Shown here one piece after another: positions 1-5,699 of a stretch of 8,240 nucleotides of DNA; position 1 is the stretch's first letter; the number at the start of each line of letters is the position of its first letter. A model generated the notes under the pieces. That model ran no database searches. It was given only the letters and a program-made list of their open reading frames with translations, and was not told the origin of the DNA. Source of the DNA: an uncultured Spirochaetia bacterium (GTDB lineage: Bacteria > Spirochaetota > CALGPD01); the NCBI GenBank assembly GCA_937960625.1, contig CALGPD010000149.1:1-8240 (forward strand), in the 5' to 3' direction. Both the position numbers and the translations under genes were made by a program.

Positions 1-59
1 ATGTTACACCCTGTAATTAAAACCAATAAAATCAATAAAACTGAAGCAATAATTTTCAT
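1..59 (-). CDS. Lipoprotein, N-terminal fragment (runs off left edge)
   Basis: Reading leftwards from the ATG at 59-57, the 19 visible residues are MKIIASVLLILLVLITGCN. This is a classic lipoprotein signal peptide: one Lys, a hydrophobic stretch, then the lipobox I-T-G-C, whose Cys would be lipidated after signal peptidase II cleavage. An AAGGAAA Shine-Dalgarno lies just upstream (complement of about 65-71). The mature protein is outside the window, so its function is unknown. It lies downstream of the pentapeptide genes on the same strand with no clear terminator between, so it may be co-transcribed. The hydrophobic core and lipobox DNA is repeated almost exactly at 204-227. Too short to be offered by ORF finders, but start, RBS and lipobox agree. 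Confidence 0.72.
   Translation of the reverse strand, partial: MKIIASVLLILLVLITGCN
9..32. repeat. Direct repeat copy 1 (signal-peptide core)
   Basis: The stretch beginning CCCTGTAATTAA matches 204-227 at 23 of 24 bases, the difference being A21 versus T216. With a one-base indel the match extends left to a shared TTAC. On the minus strand both copies encode ILLVLITG, so the repeat is best explained as the remains of a duplicated signal-peptide coding segment rather than a mobile element. Confidence 0.7.
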
Positions 60-78
60 TTTCTTTTCCTTGCTAATA

Positions 79-270
79 TTAACGTTTCTTGTTTATAATT
101 TTAATTTTTTTAATTAAAGGCGTTTTGTTTTTACCTAAAATTTTACGGAGTATGGATGATTTTTCCCGTTGTATTTGAACTCCCGCGCTGTTACGAAACT
201 TACCCCTGTAATTAATACCAATAAAATAAAAAAATAGCCAAAGCTACTAAAACTTTAAAAATAATACCAT
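79..270 (-). pseudogene. Decayed small signal-peptide gene, paralogue of the left-edge lipoprotein
   Basis: An ATG at 270-268 is preceded by AAGGG (complement of 278-282) at normal spacing, but the frame meets two adjacent TAG codons at 249-244. A second frame then reads KVLVALAIF (256-230) and a third reads ILLVLITG (227-204), the same eight residues as in the left-edge lipoprotein. Together these pieces would make one normal signal peptide if small indels in the T-rich runs were repaired. Past the ITG, the frame of the original ATG stays open to a TAA at 81-79 and encodes a Lys/Arg-rich tail of about 45 residues (RGKFRNSAGVQIQ...). The lipobox Cys is not read in any frame. I infer a frameshifted duplicate; homopolymer sequencing errors are an alternative. 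Confidence 0.4.
204..227. repeat. Direct repeat copy 2 (signal-peptide core)
   Basis: This copy lies 195 bases from copy 1 at 9-32, same orientation, one substitution in 24 bases. It lies inside the decayed frame at 79-270. The codon after the shared ITG differs: copy 1 continues TGT (Cys), copy 2 GTA in the matching frame. Confidence 0.7.
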
Positions 271-314
271 TTTATTGCCCTTATTTATAATTAAACACGT
301 ATTTTTTTATTCTA

Positions 315-1283
315 TTATAAATCAAACAGCAAACTAACATCAACGTATATACTTAAGTAACGGTTTTTGTTCGAGGATGTTTGTTTAAAAGCTGATATTT
401 CATATTTAACGTTAATGCCCGCGTATAAATACATTTTATGAGTTAACTGAAACATATACCCGGCGCCCATTGTAAAACCAATGTCCGGAATGGTATAATC
501 ACCGGTTATATCATCATAACGACCGAAATTATCTTTAAATTCCGCAAATAAAGGAATGCCGATATAAGGGCCTAAAAAGAAATATACGTTTTTGAGCCTG
601 AGCATAGGCGCTATGGACATAAATAAATAATGTATCTGATGCTTTTCATAAGCTCCGTTTGATTCTTCTTTAAAATTTACGAAATTATATCCAAGTTCAA
701 ACATTACACCGAGGTTATCCGAGAAAAAATATGCCCCTCTGCACGCTGCTTGTGATGAAAAGCCGTGAACAATGCTTGAATCAGGGTCGGACGCGTAAAC
801 CCGGTATACGTTTCTGCTCATACCAAAGGATAAGTTTAAGCCCAGCATAAACTCAGGGCCTTCAGATGAATATTGTGTTGAAAATCTCGCGTTTGTTAAA
901 TTTACGTTTTTTAGGATAGTGCCTTTTATTTTCGCGCCCCGGAAATCCGCGCCTCTTAAATCCGCGCCTGTGAAATCCGCGCCGGATAGGTCGGTAAAAC
1001 GTAAATCAGCGTTTTTAAGGTTCGCGTTTTTAAAATTGGAGTTTCTTAATATTGAACCGCTTAAGTTGGTTTTAACCATTTGAGCGTTTTCAAAACTAAC
1101 ACCGGATAAATCACGAGCGCTTAAATCATTTCCGCTAACATTAGCGTTTTTGAAATTAAGCCTTGGCTGAGATTTTTGATTATGTTTTTCCGTTGCTATT
1201 ACCGCGGTAAAAGACCGGGCAAGGAATAATAGATTAAGACATAAAATAATTAAAATTGTTATTATTGATTTATTTTTTTTCAT
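315..1283 (-). CDS. Exported pentapeptide-repeat protein with C-terminal outer-membrane beta-barrel-like domain
   Basis: 322 aa. A signal peptide (KK, then a hydrophobic run about 7-30, possible cut after AVIA) leads straight into about 19 consecutive five-residue units at 42-136 (ANLKN, ADLRG, ADFTG). This A(D/N)(L/F)xx pattern folds as a right-handed quadrilateral beta-helix, here about five coils. Residues 145-322 alternate hydrophobic and polar residues with many Tyr, Phe and Gly and no alpha-helical TM segment. A length near 178 fits an eight-stranded OmpA/OmpX-size barrel (inference); the protein ends in LLFDL. It starts inside the stop of the 493-aa paralogue (ATGA overlap), with GGAG about 10 nt before the ATG, so it is probably translationally coupled. 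A role in envelope structure or surface binding is possible; no enzyme motif is visible. It lacks the paralogue's N-terminal domain. Confidence 0.85.
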   Translation of the reverse strand: MKKNKSIITILIILCLNLLFLARSFTAVIATEKHNQKSQPRLNFKNANVSGNDLSARDLSGVSFENAQMVKTNLSGSILRNSNFKNANLKNADLRFTDLSGADFTGADLRGADFRGAKIKGTILKNVNLTNARFSTQYSSEGPEFMLGLNLSFGMSRNVYRVYASDPDSSIVHGFSSQAACRGAYFFSDNLGVMFELGYNFVNFKEESNGAYEKHQIHYLFMSIAPMLRLKNVYFFLGPYIGIPLFAEFKDNFGRYDDITGDYTIPDIGFTMGAGYMFQLTHKMYLYAGINVKYEISAFKQTSSNKNRYLSIYVDVSLLFDL

Positions 1284-2761
1284 TGAAATAGAACTCCAAC
1301 ACTTAGTAATATAGAAAACGGTTTGGATGACAATCCCGCGTTAGGCAGAGGATTTATAAGATGATATTTAAAATCAAAACCAAAGTGTAAAGCGAAAACA
1401 CGGCCTAGATCCCAAAGATATCCTATACCAAGGCCCAAACCGTAAACAGGCCTTGTTGCTTTATCTGTGCCGTCAATAAAAGTAGACTTAGCATCGTACT
1501 TAAAAGATATAGGGACACCGATATATAGCCCGAAATATGTATTTATGTTATGAAACCTGAAAACCGGAGCGAACAAGCCGAATATGTAATGCATATCAAC
1601 TGAAATTTGAGAGCCGTCATCTTTGTTTTCTTTGGTAATAAAATTCATATAACCTAAATCAACCAATATTCCTACGTTTTTGTTAAAGTATAAGAACATG
1701 CGTACAGTTAAAACCCCGCAAAAATTAACGTTAAGATTTGAATCTTCTAAAACAGCTGATGATTGGCGTGAAAGCCCAACGGCGATATTAACGCCAACGC
1801 GGAAATTAAACCCCTGTTTTTCTTTAACTTTAATACCTTTTTTATGGTCGTTTTTATATTTAAAAGTCGCGCCTGTGAAATCAGAGTTTTTAATATTTAC
1901 GCCGTTTAAATCAACGCCTCTGAAATCAGCGTTTCTAAAATTGGTTTTATTAAAAGTCGCGCCTTTAAAATTAACACCGCGCAAGTCTGCGTTTTCAAAA
2001 TTAGCTTTTGATAAATCCGAGCCTGACATATCCGCGTTGTTAAGCTTAGCGTTTTTGAAGTTCGCGTTATTGAATTTAGTTTTCTTTAAGTTCGCGTTTT
2101 TTAAGTTAGTGTTTTTAAAATCCGCGTCCCTTAAATCTGATTCCGACAGGTTGGAACGGGAAAGGTTAGAGTTTGTAACTTTTTTACCTCTTAAATTCAT
2201 GCCGGATAAATCTCTGTTTTGCAGCCTTTTATTGTTATCGAGTTTAATTTGTTCTGAAGTTAGCTTACCCTGTCTGTTAATACGGGTAATTTTGAACATT
2301 TTTTTATCTTTTGGCGAAGATTGAAGTATCTCGGCTTTAACTTTTGTAGTTAAAGTATCAACAAGGTCAAAAACTCTATTGTCAGGATATCCCCTTACGC
2401 TTGCCTGTAAAATAGAATTATCTTCTTTAACATCAATAACTGAGAAACGCACAATCAATACGTTTTTCCGTATAAAGTACTTGCCCGCAACTTTGTATTC
2501 AAAACCATCGCCTTGCAAATCATCACTGTCTTTATCTTTATCGTTATATATAACGGTAAACCCGCGGCGTTTTAGGGAAATCCTAATACTTCTGGCAATA
2601 GCTTTTTTAAAGAAAGTATAACTTTTATTGTCGCTGCTGTATTCAAATTGAGATATGAAAACTTTTACTTTACTTAGATTTTTATTTTTTTCTTTTGTGT
2701 GTATACTAACAAATGTGTTAAATAGGAAAAGAATAATTATTACAAGATATATTTTTTTCAT
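1280..2761 (-). CDS. Exported protein: TolB/FlgO-like N-domain, pentapeptide beta-helix, C-terminal OM beta-barrel-like domain
   Basis: 493 aa. A signal peptide (hydrophobic about 5-19) is followed at 31-147 by an alpha/beta domain whose order (KVKVFISQF strand, helix with RSIRISLKRRGF, FEYKVAGKYFIRKN, VLIVRFSVIDVK, then FDLVDTLTTKVKAEI helix) resembles TolB-N/FlgO-type periplasmic domains; this is pattern resemblance only. About 24 pentapeptide units fill 183-302 (RDLSG, ADFKN, ANLKK, ADLRG), near six beta-helix coils. After a Lys-rich linker, 317-493 is a barrel-like domain clearly related to that of the 322-aa neighbour: HYIFGLFAPVFRFHN here aligns with HYLFMSIAPMLRLKN there. It is the first gene of the pair, with a weak GGAAAA ribosome site about 10 nt upstream. 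I infer a protein anchored in the outer membrane with helix and N-domain in the periplasm. Function not recognised. Confidence 0.85.
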   Translation of the reverse strand: MKKIYLVIIILFLFNTFVSIHTKEKNKNLSKVKVFISQFEYSSDNKSYTFFKKAIARSIRISLKRRGFTVIYNDKDKDSDDLQGDGFEYKVAGKYFIRKNVLIVRFSVIDVKEDNSILQASVRGYPDNRVFDLVDTLTTKVKAEILQSSPKDKKMFKITRINRQGKLTSEQIKLDNNKRLQNRDLSGMNLRGKKVTNSNLSRSNLSESDLRDADFKNTNLKNANLKKTKFNNANFKNAKLNNADMSGSDLSKANFENADLRGVNFKGATFNKTNFRNADFRGVDLNGVNIKNSDFTGATFKYKNDHKKGIKVKEKQGFNFRVGVNIAVGLSRQSSAVLEDSNLNVNFCGVLTVRMFLYFNKNVGILVDLGYMNFITKENKDDGSQISVDMHYIFGLFAPVFRFHNINTYFGLYIGVPISFKYDAKSTFIDGTDKATRPVYGLGLGIGYLWDLGRVFALHFGFDFKYHLINPLPNAGLSSKPFSILLSVGVLFQ

Positions 2762-2785
2762 TTTTACTTAATTTTCCAACATTAG

Positions 2786-2829
2786 ATTATAACTTATTGA
2801 AAAATACAATTAAACGGTAAGAATGTCAA
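2786..2829 (-). promoter_or_regulatory. Promoter for the pentapeptide gene pair
   Basis: On the minus strand a perfect -35 TTGACA (complement of 2824-2829) is followed after 17 bases by TATTTT (complement of 2801-2806, 4 of 6 consensus). A perfect TATAAT (complement of 2786-2791) lies further downstream and could serve a second start. The -35 box overlaps the TGA of the nuclease gene, so the pair can be transcribed independently of it, with a leader of roughly 30 bases. Confidence 0.55.
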
Positions 2830-3326
2830 TTTTCATAAAAAAAATTATCATGTAGACGAAATAAATCTGTTTGAGTACAAATAATATAATTTTCGTTTAT
2901 TGTAACAAATTTTACTTTTTTTTCTACTAAATTGTTTTTAAATGAGTATTCAATACAACCCATCTTTTTCTTATAGTTAAATTTAAAGAGTAATAAAGGC
3001 CTTTTATCTATTCTATGAGCATCGAGTTTAACTTGATTAAACCATTTGTCTATTAAACTTTCACCCGGCCAAAAACTGAAAAAATCAAATTCCTTATAGT
3101 GTTTTGCTTCGATAACGAACTTGAAATTATCCGGAGTTATAATATCCCCTGTGTTTTTTTTTATATCCGCTTCTTTGCTTTTAGAATAATGGTTATACAT
3201 ATTCGTTGCGCTTGCGCCTGATGCAATTGTTCTGGAAAAACCTTTGCCGAAACGTTTAATTAAATCTTTTACTACTTCATGCTCTCTTGCATTGCCTTTT
3301 TTATTGGAATTAATTTTTTTAGGCAT
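2826..3326 (-). CDS. PD-(D/E)XK nuclease, phage Holliday-junction-resolvase-like
   Basis: 166 aa, soluble, Lys-rich, no signal peptide. An early Glu in KGNAREHE (E15), then GDI (D61) and IEAK (E73, K75), form the E...D...ExK arrangement of the PD-(D/E)XK nuclease fold. SRTIASGASAT before it and WFNQVKLDA (W95, Q98) then KRPLLLFKFN after it match the layout I know from small PDDEXK endonucleases and putative Holliday junction resolvases of phages and prophages. All expected catalytic residues are present, so it looks intact. GGAAG lies 5 nt before the ATG. No phage, methylase or recombination gene is nearby, so it could be a phage remnant, a captured repair nuclease or a restriction-type enzyme. 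The DNA target is unknown. Confidence 0.7.
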   Translation of the reverse strand: MPKKINSNKKGNAREHEVVKDLIKRFGKGFSRTIASGASATNMYNHYSKSKEADIKKNTGDIITPDNFKFVIEAKHYKEFDFFSFWPGESLIDKWFNQVKLDAHRIDKRPLLLFKFNYKKKMGCIEYSFKNNLVEKKVKFVTINENYIICTQTDLFRLHDNFFYEN

Positions 3327-3347
3327 TTATACTTCCATAATCTAACT

Positions 3348-3370
3348 CGTTGTATTTATTAATTACAACG
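3348..3370. promoter_or_regulatory. 23-bp palindrome, possible operator
   Basis: Perfect 7-base arms CGTTGTA and TACAACG flank 9 AT-rich bases (TTTATTAAT) that themselves pair at three more positions around a central T. It lies 22 to 44 bases upstream of the nuclease ATG, in the divergent region shared with the methyltransferase gene. Its size and symmetry fit a dimeric repressor site; no regulator gene is in view. A leader hairpin is the alternative. Confidence 0.4.
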
Positions 3371-3422
3371 GATACATTTATAAAAATAATAACTAATTTT
3401 TTTTTGAAAAAAATCTAATTTC

Positions 3423-3452
3423 ATGATTTATAGAACCGTCTTGATTTATAAT
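3423..3452 (+). promoter_or_regulatory. Promoter for the methyltransferase gene
   Basis: A perfect -10 TATAAT lies at 3447-3452. The -35 is weak: ATGATT at 3423-3428 with an 18-base spacer. A start near 3459 would leave a leader of about 20 bases that contains the strong ribosome site. Confidence 0.45.
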
Positions 3453-3469
3453 ACAAATAGAACACAGGT

Positions 3470-3474
3470 GGAGG
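3470..3474 (+). promoter_or_regulatory. Ribosome binding site GGAGG for the methyltransferase
   Basis: GGAGG, within AGGTGGAGGA, lies 6 bases before the ATG at 3481. This strong site fixes the long start and therefore supports the hydrophobic N-terminus being translated. Confidence 0.75.
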
Positions 3475-3480
3475 ATTATA

Positions 3481-4119
3481 ATGAATAAAAACCTATTGAT
3501 TATAATATTATTATCAATATTTGCTTTTAATAATCTTAATACCCGGAATTACAACTTTAATACTGCTTTAGATAGAAAAGTAAAACGTTTTCTAAAAAAC
3601 CATTATTGGAGAAACATGAATATACCCGTTGTTGACGGCCAAAAACTGTTTGATATAATAATCAAAAACGGATATAAAAACGCGGTAGAAATTGGAACAT
3701 CTACAGGGCATTCAGCCATATGGATTGCATGGGCAATGAGTAAAACAAAAGGCAGATTAATCACTATAGAAATAAACCGATACAGATATAAAAAAGCTGT
3801 TGAAAATTTTAGAAAAGCCGGATTACTAAAATATATAGATGCCAGGCTTGCAAACGCTCATTATTTAGTACCAAGGCTTAGGGGAAGATTTGATTTTGTT
3901 TTCAGCGATGCTGATAAATCATGGTATAAAAAATACTTTATAGCTCTTGACCCTAAACTTAAACCCGGTGCCTGCTACGTTTCCCATAATGTTTCTTTGT
4001 CAGGAGATTTCTGGAACAGCCGGCCTTATATTAAATATTTATTATCGAGGAAAAATTATAAGACAACGTTTTTTACAAAAGGAAGCGGAATGTCAATAAG
4101 TTATAAAAAAAGCCGGTAG
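3481..4119 (+). CDS. SAM-dependent O-methyltransferase-like protein with N-terminal export or anchor segment
   Basis: 212 aa. Residues 1-20 (MNKN, then LLIIILLSIFAF) look like a signal peptide or membrane anchor with no obvious cut site or lipobox. The rest is a class I methyltransferase of the cation-dependent O-methyltransferase type. MNIPVVDGQKL (46-56) precedes motif I, AVEIGTSTGHSAIWIA (68-83). E97 in LITIEIN should bind the SAM ribose, and FDFVFSDADKSWYKKYF (137-153) carries the usual D143/D145 pair. Where typical members have a metal-binding DN, this one has HN (H169, N170, in CYVSHNVSLSG); I recall relatives with a similar HN but cannot verify it. Substrate unknown. SAM is cytoplasmic, so an exported enzyme is puzzling. 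Transcribed alone, divergent from the nuclease; hairpins follow the stop. Confidence 0.8.
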   Translation: MNKNLLIIILLSIFAFNNLNTRNYNFNTALDRKVKRFLKNHYWRNMNIPVVDGQKLFDIIIKNGYKNAVEIGTSTGHSAIWIAWAMSKTKGRLITIEINRYRYKKAVENFRKAGLLKYIDARLANAHYLVPRLRGRFDFVFSDADKSWYKKYFIALDPKLKPGACYVSHNVSLSGDFWNSRPYIKYLLSRKNYKTTFFTKGSGMSISYKKSR

Positions 4120-4170
4120 CTTTACAACGTAAAACTACCGGTAATCTGAAGCCGTTTGGCAAACTGCCAA
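4112..4170 (+). terminator. Two adjacent hairpins after the methyltransferase gene
   Basis: CCGGTAG (4113-4119, overlapping the stop codon) pairs with CTACCGG (4135-4141). After one mismatch TTTAC pairs with GTAAA, closing on a 3-base AAC loop. Fifteen bases later TTGGCA (4156-4161) pairs with TGCCAA (4165-4170), also around AAC. Neither is followed by a T run, so they are not standard intrinsic terminators. They may stabilise or mark the mRNA end. The remainder of the gap to the fabF start (4171-4324) is AT-rich, with only weak promoter-like matches. Confidence 0.45.
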
Positions 4171-4258
4171 TAACGTTAAAACGTATTTATGTTATGTTAT
4201 TATATGAATAAAAACGCGGATTAGTTTCAATAGGCTTATAAATAGAAATTTTTTTTCG

Positions 4259-4286
4259 TTGTTTTTTTTTTTATATTTGATATATT
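4259..4286 (+). promoter_or_regulatory. Possible fabF promoter
   Basis: TTGTTT (4259-4264) and TATATT (4281-4286, 5 of 6 consensus) are 16 bases apart, just upstream of the fabF ribosome site. In such AT-rich DNA this can arise by chance; the -35 matches only at TTG. Confidence 0.25.
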
Positions 4287-4315
4287 ACCTTATTAATACC
4301 GGGAATAACAAATTC

Positions 4316-4320
4316 GGAGG
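4316..4320 (+). promoter_or_regulatory. Ribosome binding site GGAGG that sets the fabF start
   Basis: GGAGG lies 4 bases before the ATG at 4325. It decides against an in-frame TTG at 4259 that would add 22 hydrophobic residues not found in the family. Confidence 0.8.
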
Positions 4321-4324
4321 AATT

Positions 4325-5569
4325 ATGAGAAGAGTAGTAGTTACGGGTTTAGGCGTTGTTTCATGTTTAGGAAACGACCCGGACACTTATATTAATAATT
4401 TATTACAGGGAAAATCCGGAATAAAAAATATTACGGGTTTTGATGCTTCAGATTTAACAGTAAGGTTTGCGGGAGAAATAACAGATTTCGACCCTTTTGA
4501 GTATGTTGATAAAAAATTCTTACGTAGATATGATATTGTTATAGCATATTCGCTTGCCGCTTCTAAAAACGCTTTATTAGATGCTAATCTTACTAAAGAA
4601 AACCTTGATAAACTTGATAGGAATAAAATCGGTGTTATTATTGGTTCCGGTTTAGGCGGTACAAAAGCTTTTTATGACCAATCAGTAACGTGTAAAGAAA
4701 ACGGCCCTAGAAGGGTGTCTCCGTTTTTTATCGCGGCTGTTATTCCTGATATGTCCAGTGGAATGGTGTCAATTGAACACGGTTTAATGGGCCCAAACTT
4801 TAGTGTTTCAAGCGCATGCGCGTCGAGTAACCACGCTATTGTTACCGCGGCAGATTACATTAGAATGGGAAAAGCCGATGTAATGGTTACCGGCGGTTCT
4901 GAGGCAGGTATAAATAAACTCGTTATGGCCGGCTTTTGTTCAAACAAGGCATTGTCAACGAGAAATGATGAGCCTGATAAAGCTTCACGTCCGTTCGATG
5001 TTGATAGAGACGGTTTTGTAGCAGGAGAAGGTTCGGGAATATTTATTTTAGAAGAACTTGAACACGCTAAAAAACGCGGCGCTAAAATATACGCGGAATA
5101 CAAAGGCGGGGGAGTTTCAGCAGATGCTTTCCATGTTACTCAACCTCGTGATGACGGTGAAGGCGTAAAATACGCTATATTATCAGCTTTAGAGGATGCT
5201 AATGTTAAACCCGAGCAAGTACAACTTGTAAACGGGCATTCTACATCCACTCCTTTAGGCGATGTGGCAGAAGTAAAAGCAGTGAGAAAGGTATTCGGCA
5301 AACACGCTGACAATCTCAAAATGCAGGCAACTAAATCATTAATCGGCCACGCGTTAGGCGCGTCCGGGGCATTGGAATTAGTCGCTGTTATTAAAGAAAT
5401 CGAGTTGGGTAAAGCCCATCCTTCAATAAATGTATTCAATCAGGACCCTGAATGTGATATTGATGTTATTAAAGACGGAGCAATCGACCTTGATATTGAT
5501 AATGCTATATCAAACTCATTCGGGTTTGGCGGGCATAATTCCGTTTTAGTCGTTGGAAAATATAAATAA
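4325..5569 (+). CDS. fabF: 3-oxoacyl-[acyl-carrier-protein] synthase II
   Basis: 414 aa, the usual FabF length. It condenses malonyl-ACP with acyl-ACP in each elongation round of type II fatty acid synthesis in the cytoplasm. It opens with MRRVVVTGLGVVSCLG. The catalytic set is complete, offset by two from E. coli: nucleophile C165 in SVSSACASS, H305 in NGHSTSTPLGD, K337 and H342 in KSLIGHALGASGA, and the NSFGFGGHN loop at 397-405. RPFDVDRDGFVAGEG (222-236) is also typical. Two Gly-to-Ser changes stand out (ACASS rather than ACASG, HSTST rather than HGTST), but the catalytic residues are kept. It stands alone rather than beside acpP or fabD. A KAS paralogue with a specialised chain is possible, but FabF is the best call. 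Confidence 0.92.
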   Translation: MRRVVVTGLGVVSCLGNDPDTYINNLLQGKSGIKNITGFDASDLTVRFAGEITDFDPFEYVDKKFLRRYDIVIAYSLAASKNALLDANLTKENLDKLDRNKIGVIIGSGLGGTKAFYDQSVTCKENGPRRVSPFFIAAVIPDMSSGMVSIEHGLMGPNFSVSSACASSNHAIVTAADYIRMGKADVMVTGGSEAGINKLVMAGFCSNKALSTRNDEPDKASRPFDVDRDGFVAGEGSGIFILEELEHAKKRGAKIYAEYKGGGVSADAFHVTQPRDDGEGVKYAILSALEDANVKPEQVQLVNGHSTSTPLGDVAEVKAVRKVFGKHADNLKMQATKSLIGHALGASGALELVAVIKEIELGKAHPSINVFNQDPECDIDVIKDGAIDLDIDNAISNSFGFGGHNSVLVVGKYK

Positions 5570-5580
5570 TTATAAATAAA

Positions 5581-5617
5581 ATTAAAGGGCGGAATGTGTC
5601 TGCCCTTTAATCTTTTT
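5581..5617 (+). terminator. Intrinsic terminator after fabF
   Basis: ATTAAAGGGC (5581-5590) pairs perfectly with GCCCTTTAAT (5602-5611). The stem extends inward by G-T, G-C and A-T to a 5-base loop at 5594-5598, and TCTTTTT follows immediately. It starts 11 bases after the fabF stop and separates fabF from the phosphatase gene. Confidence 0.88.
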
Positions 5618-5629
5618 AAAAATATATAC

Positions 5630-5657
5630 TTGACATAAAATCTTTTACAAATATGAA
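5630..5657 (+). promoter_or_regulatory. Promoter for the GAF/PP2C gene
   Basis: A perfect -35 TTGACA (5630-5635) and TATGAA (5652-5657, 4 of 6) are separated by 16 bases. It comes 13 bases after the terminator T-run, which is the expected place for an independently transcribed gene. Confidence 0.6.
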
Positions 5658-5699
5658 TGTTTATAGTTATCAGGAAATAGTGGGTGATTGGAAATTTAT

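Noticed and set aside
154..180. Plus-strand mini-frame MDDFSRCI behind GGAG
   Set aside because: Only eight codons, and it overlaps the minus-strand decayed gene; the ribosome site is probably chance.
1680..2324. 214-codon plus-strand open frame
   Set aside because: It is antisense to the pentapeptide repeats, whose 15-base periodicity keeps the opposite frame open and yields a low-complexity Leu/Phe/Lys string. No ribosome site.
2379..2621. 80-codon plus-strand open frame
   Set aside because: Antisense to the N-domain of the 493-aa gene, with no start context or recognisable protein features.
4189..4224. Mini-frame MLCYYMNKNAD between the methyltransferase and fabF
   Set aside because: No ribosome site, and the DNA is simple AT-rich repeats.
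4259..4324. 22-residue hydrophobic N-terminal extension of FabF from a TTG
   Set aside because: The family begins at MRRVVVTG, and a GGAGG sits right before the ATG at 4325.
4855..5439. Two minus-strand open frames inside fabF
   Set aside because: They are antisense to conserved catalytic regions of fabF and lack start signals.
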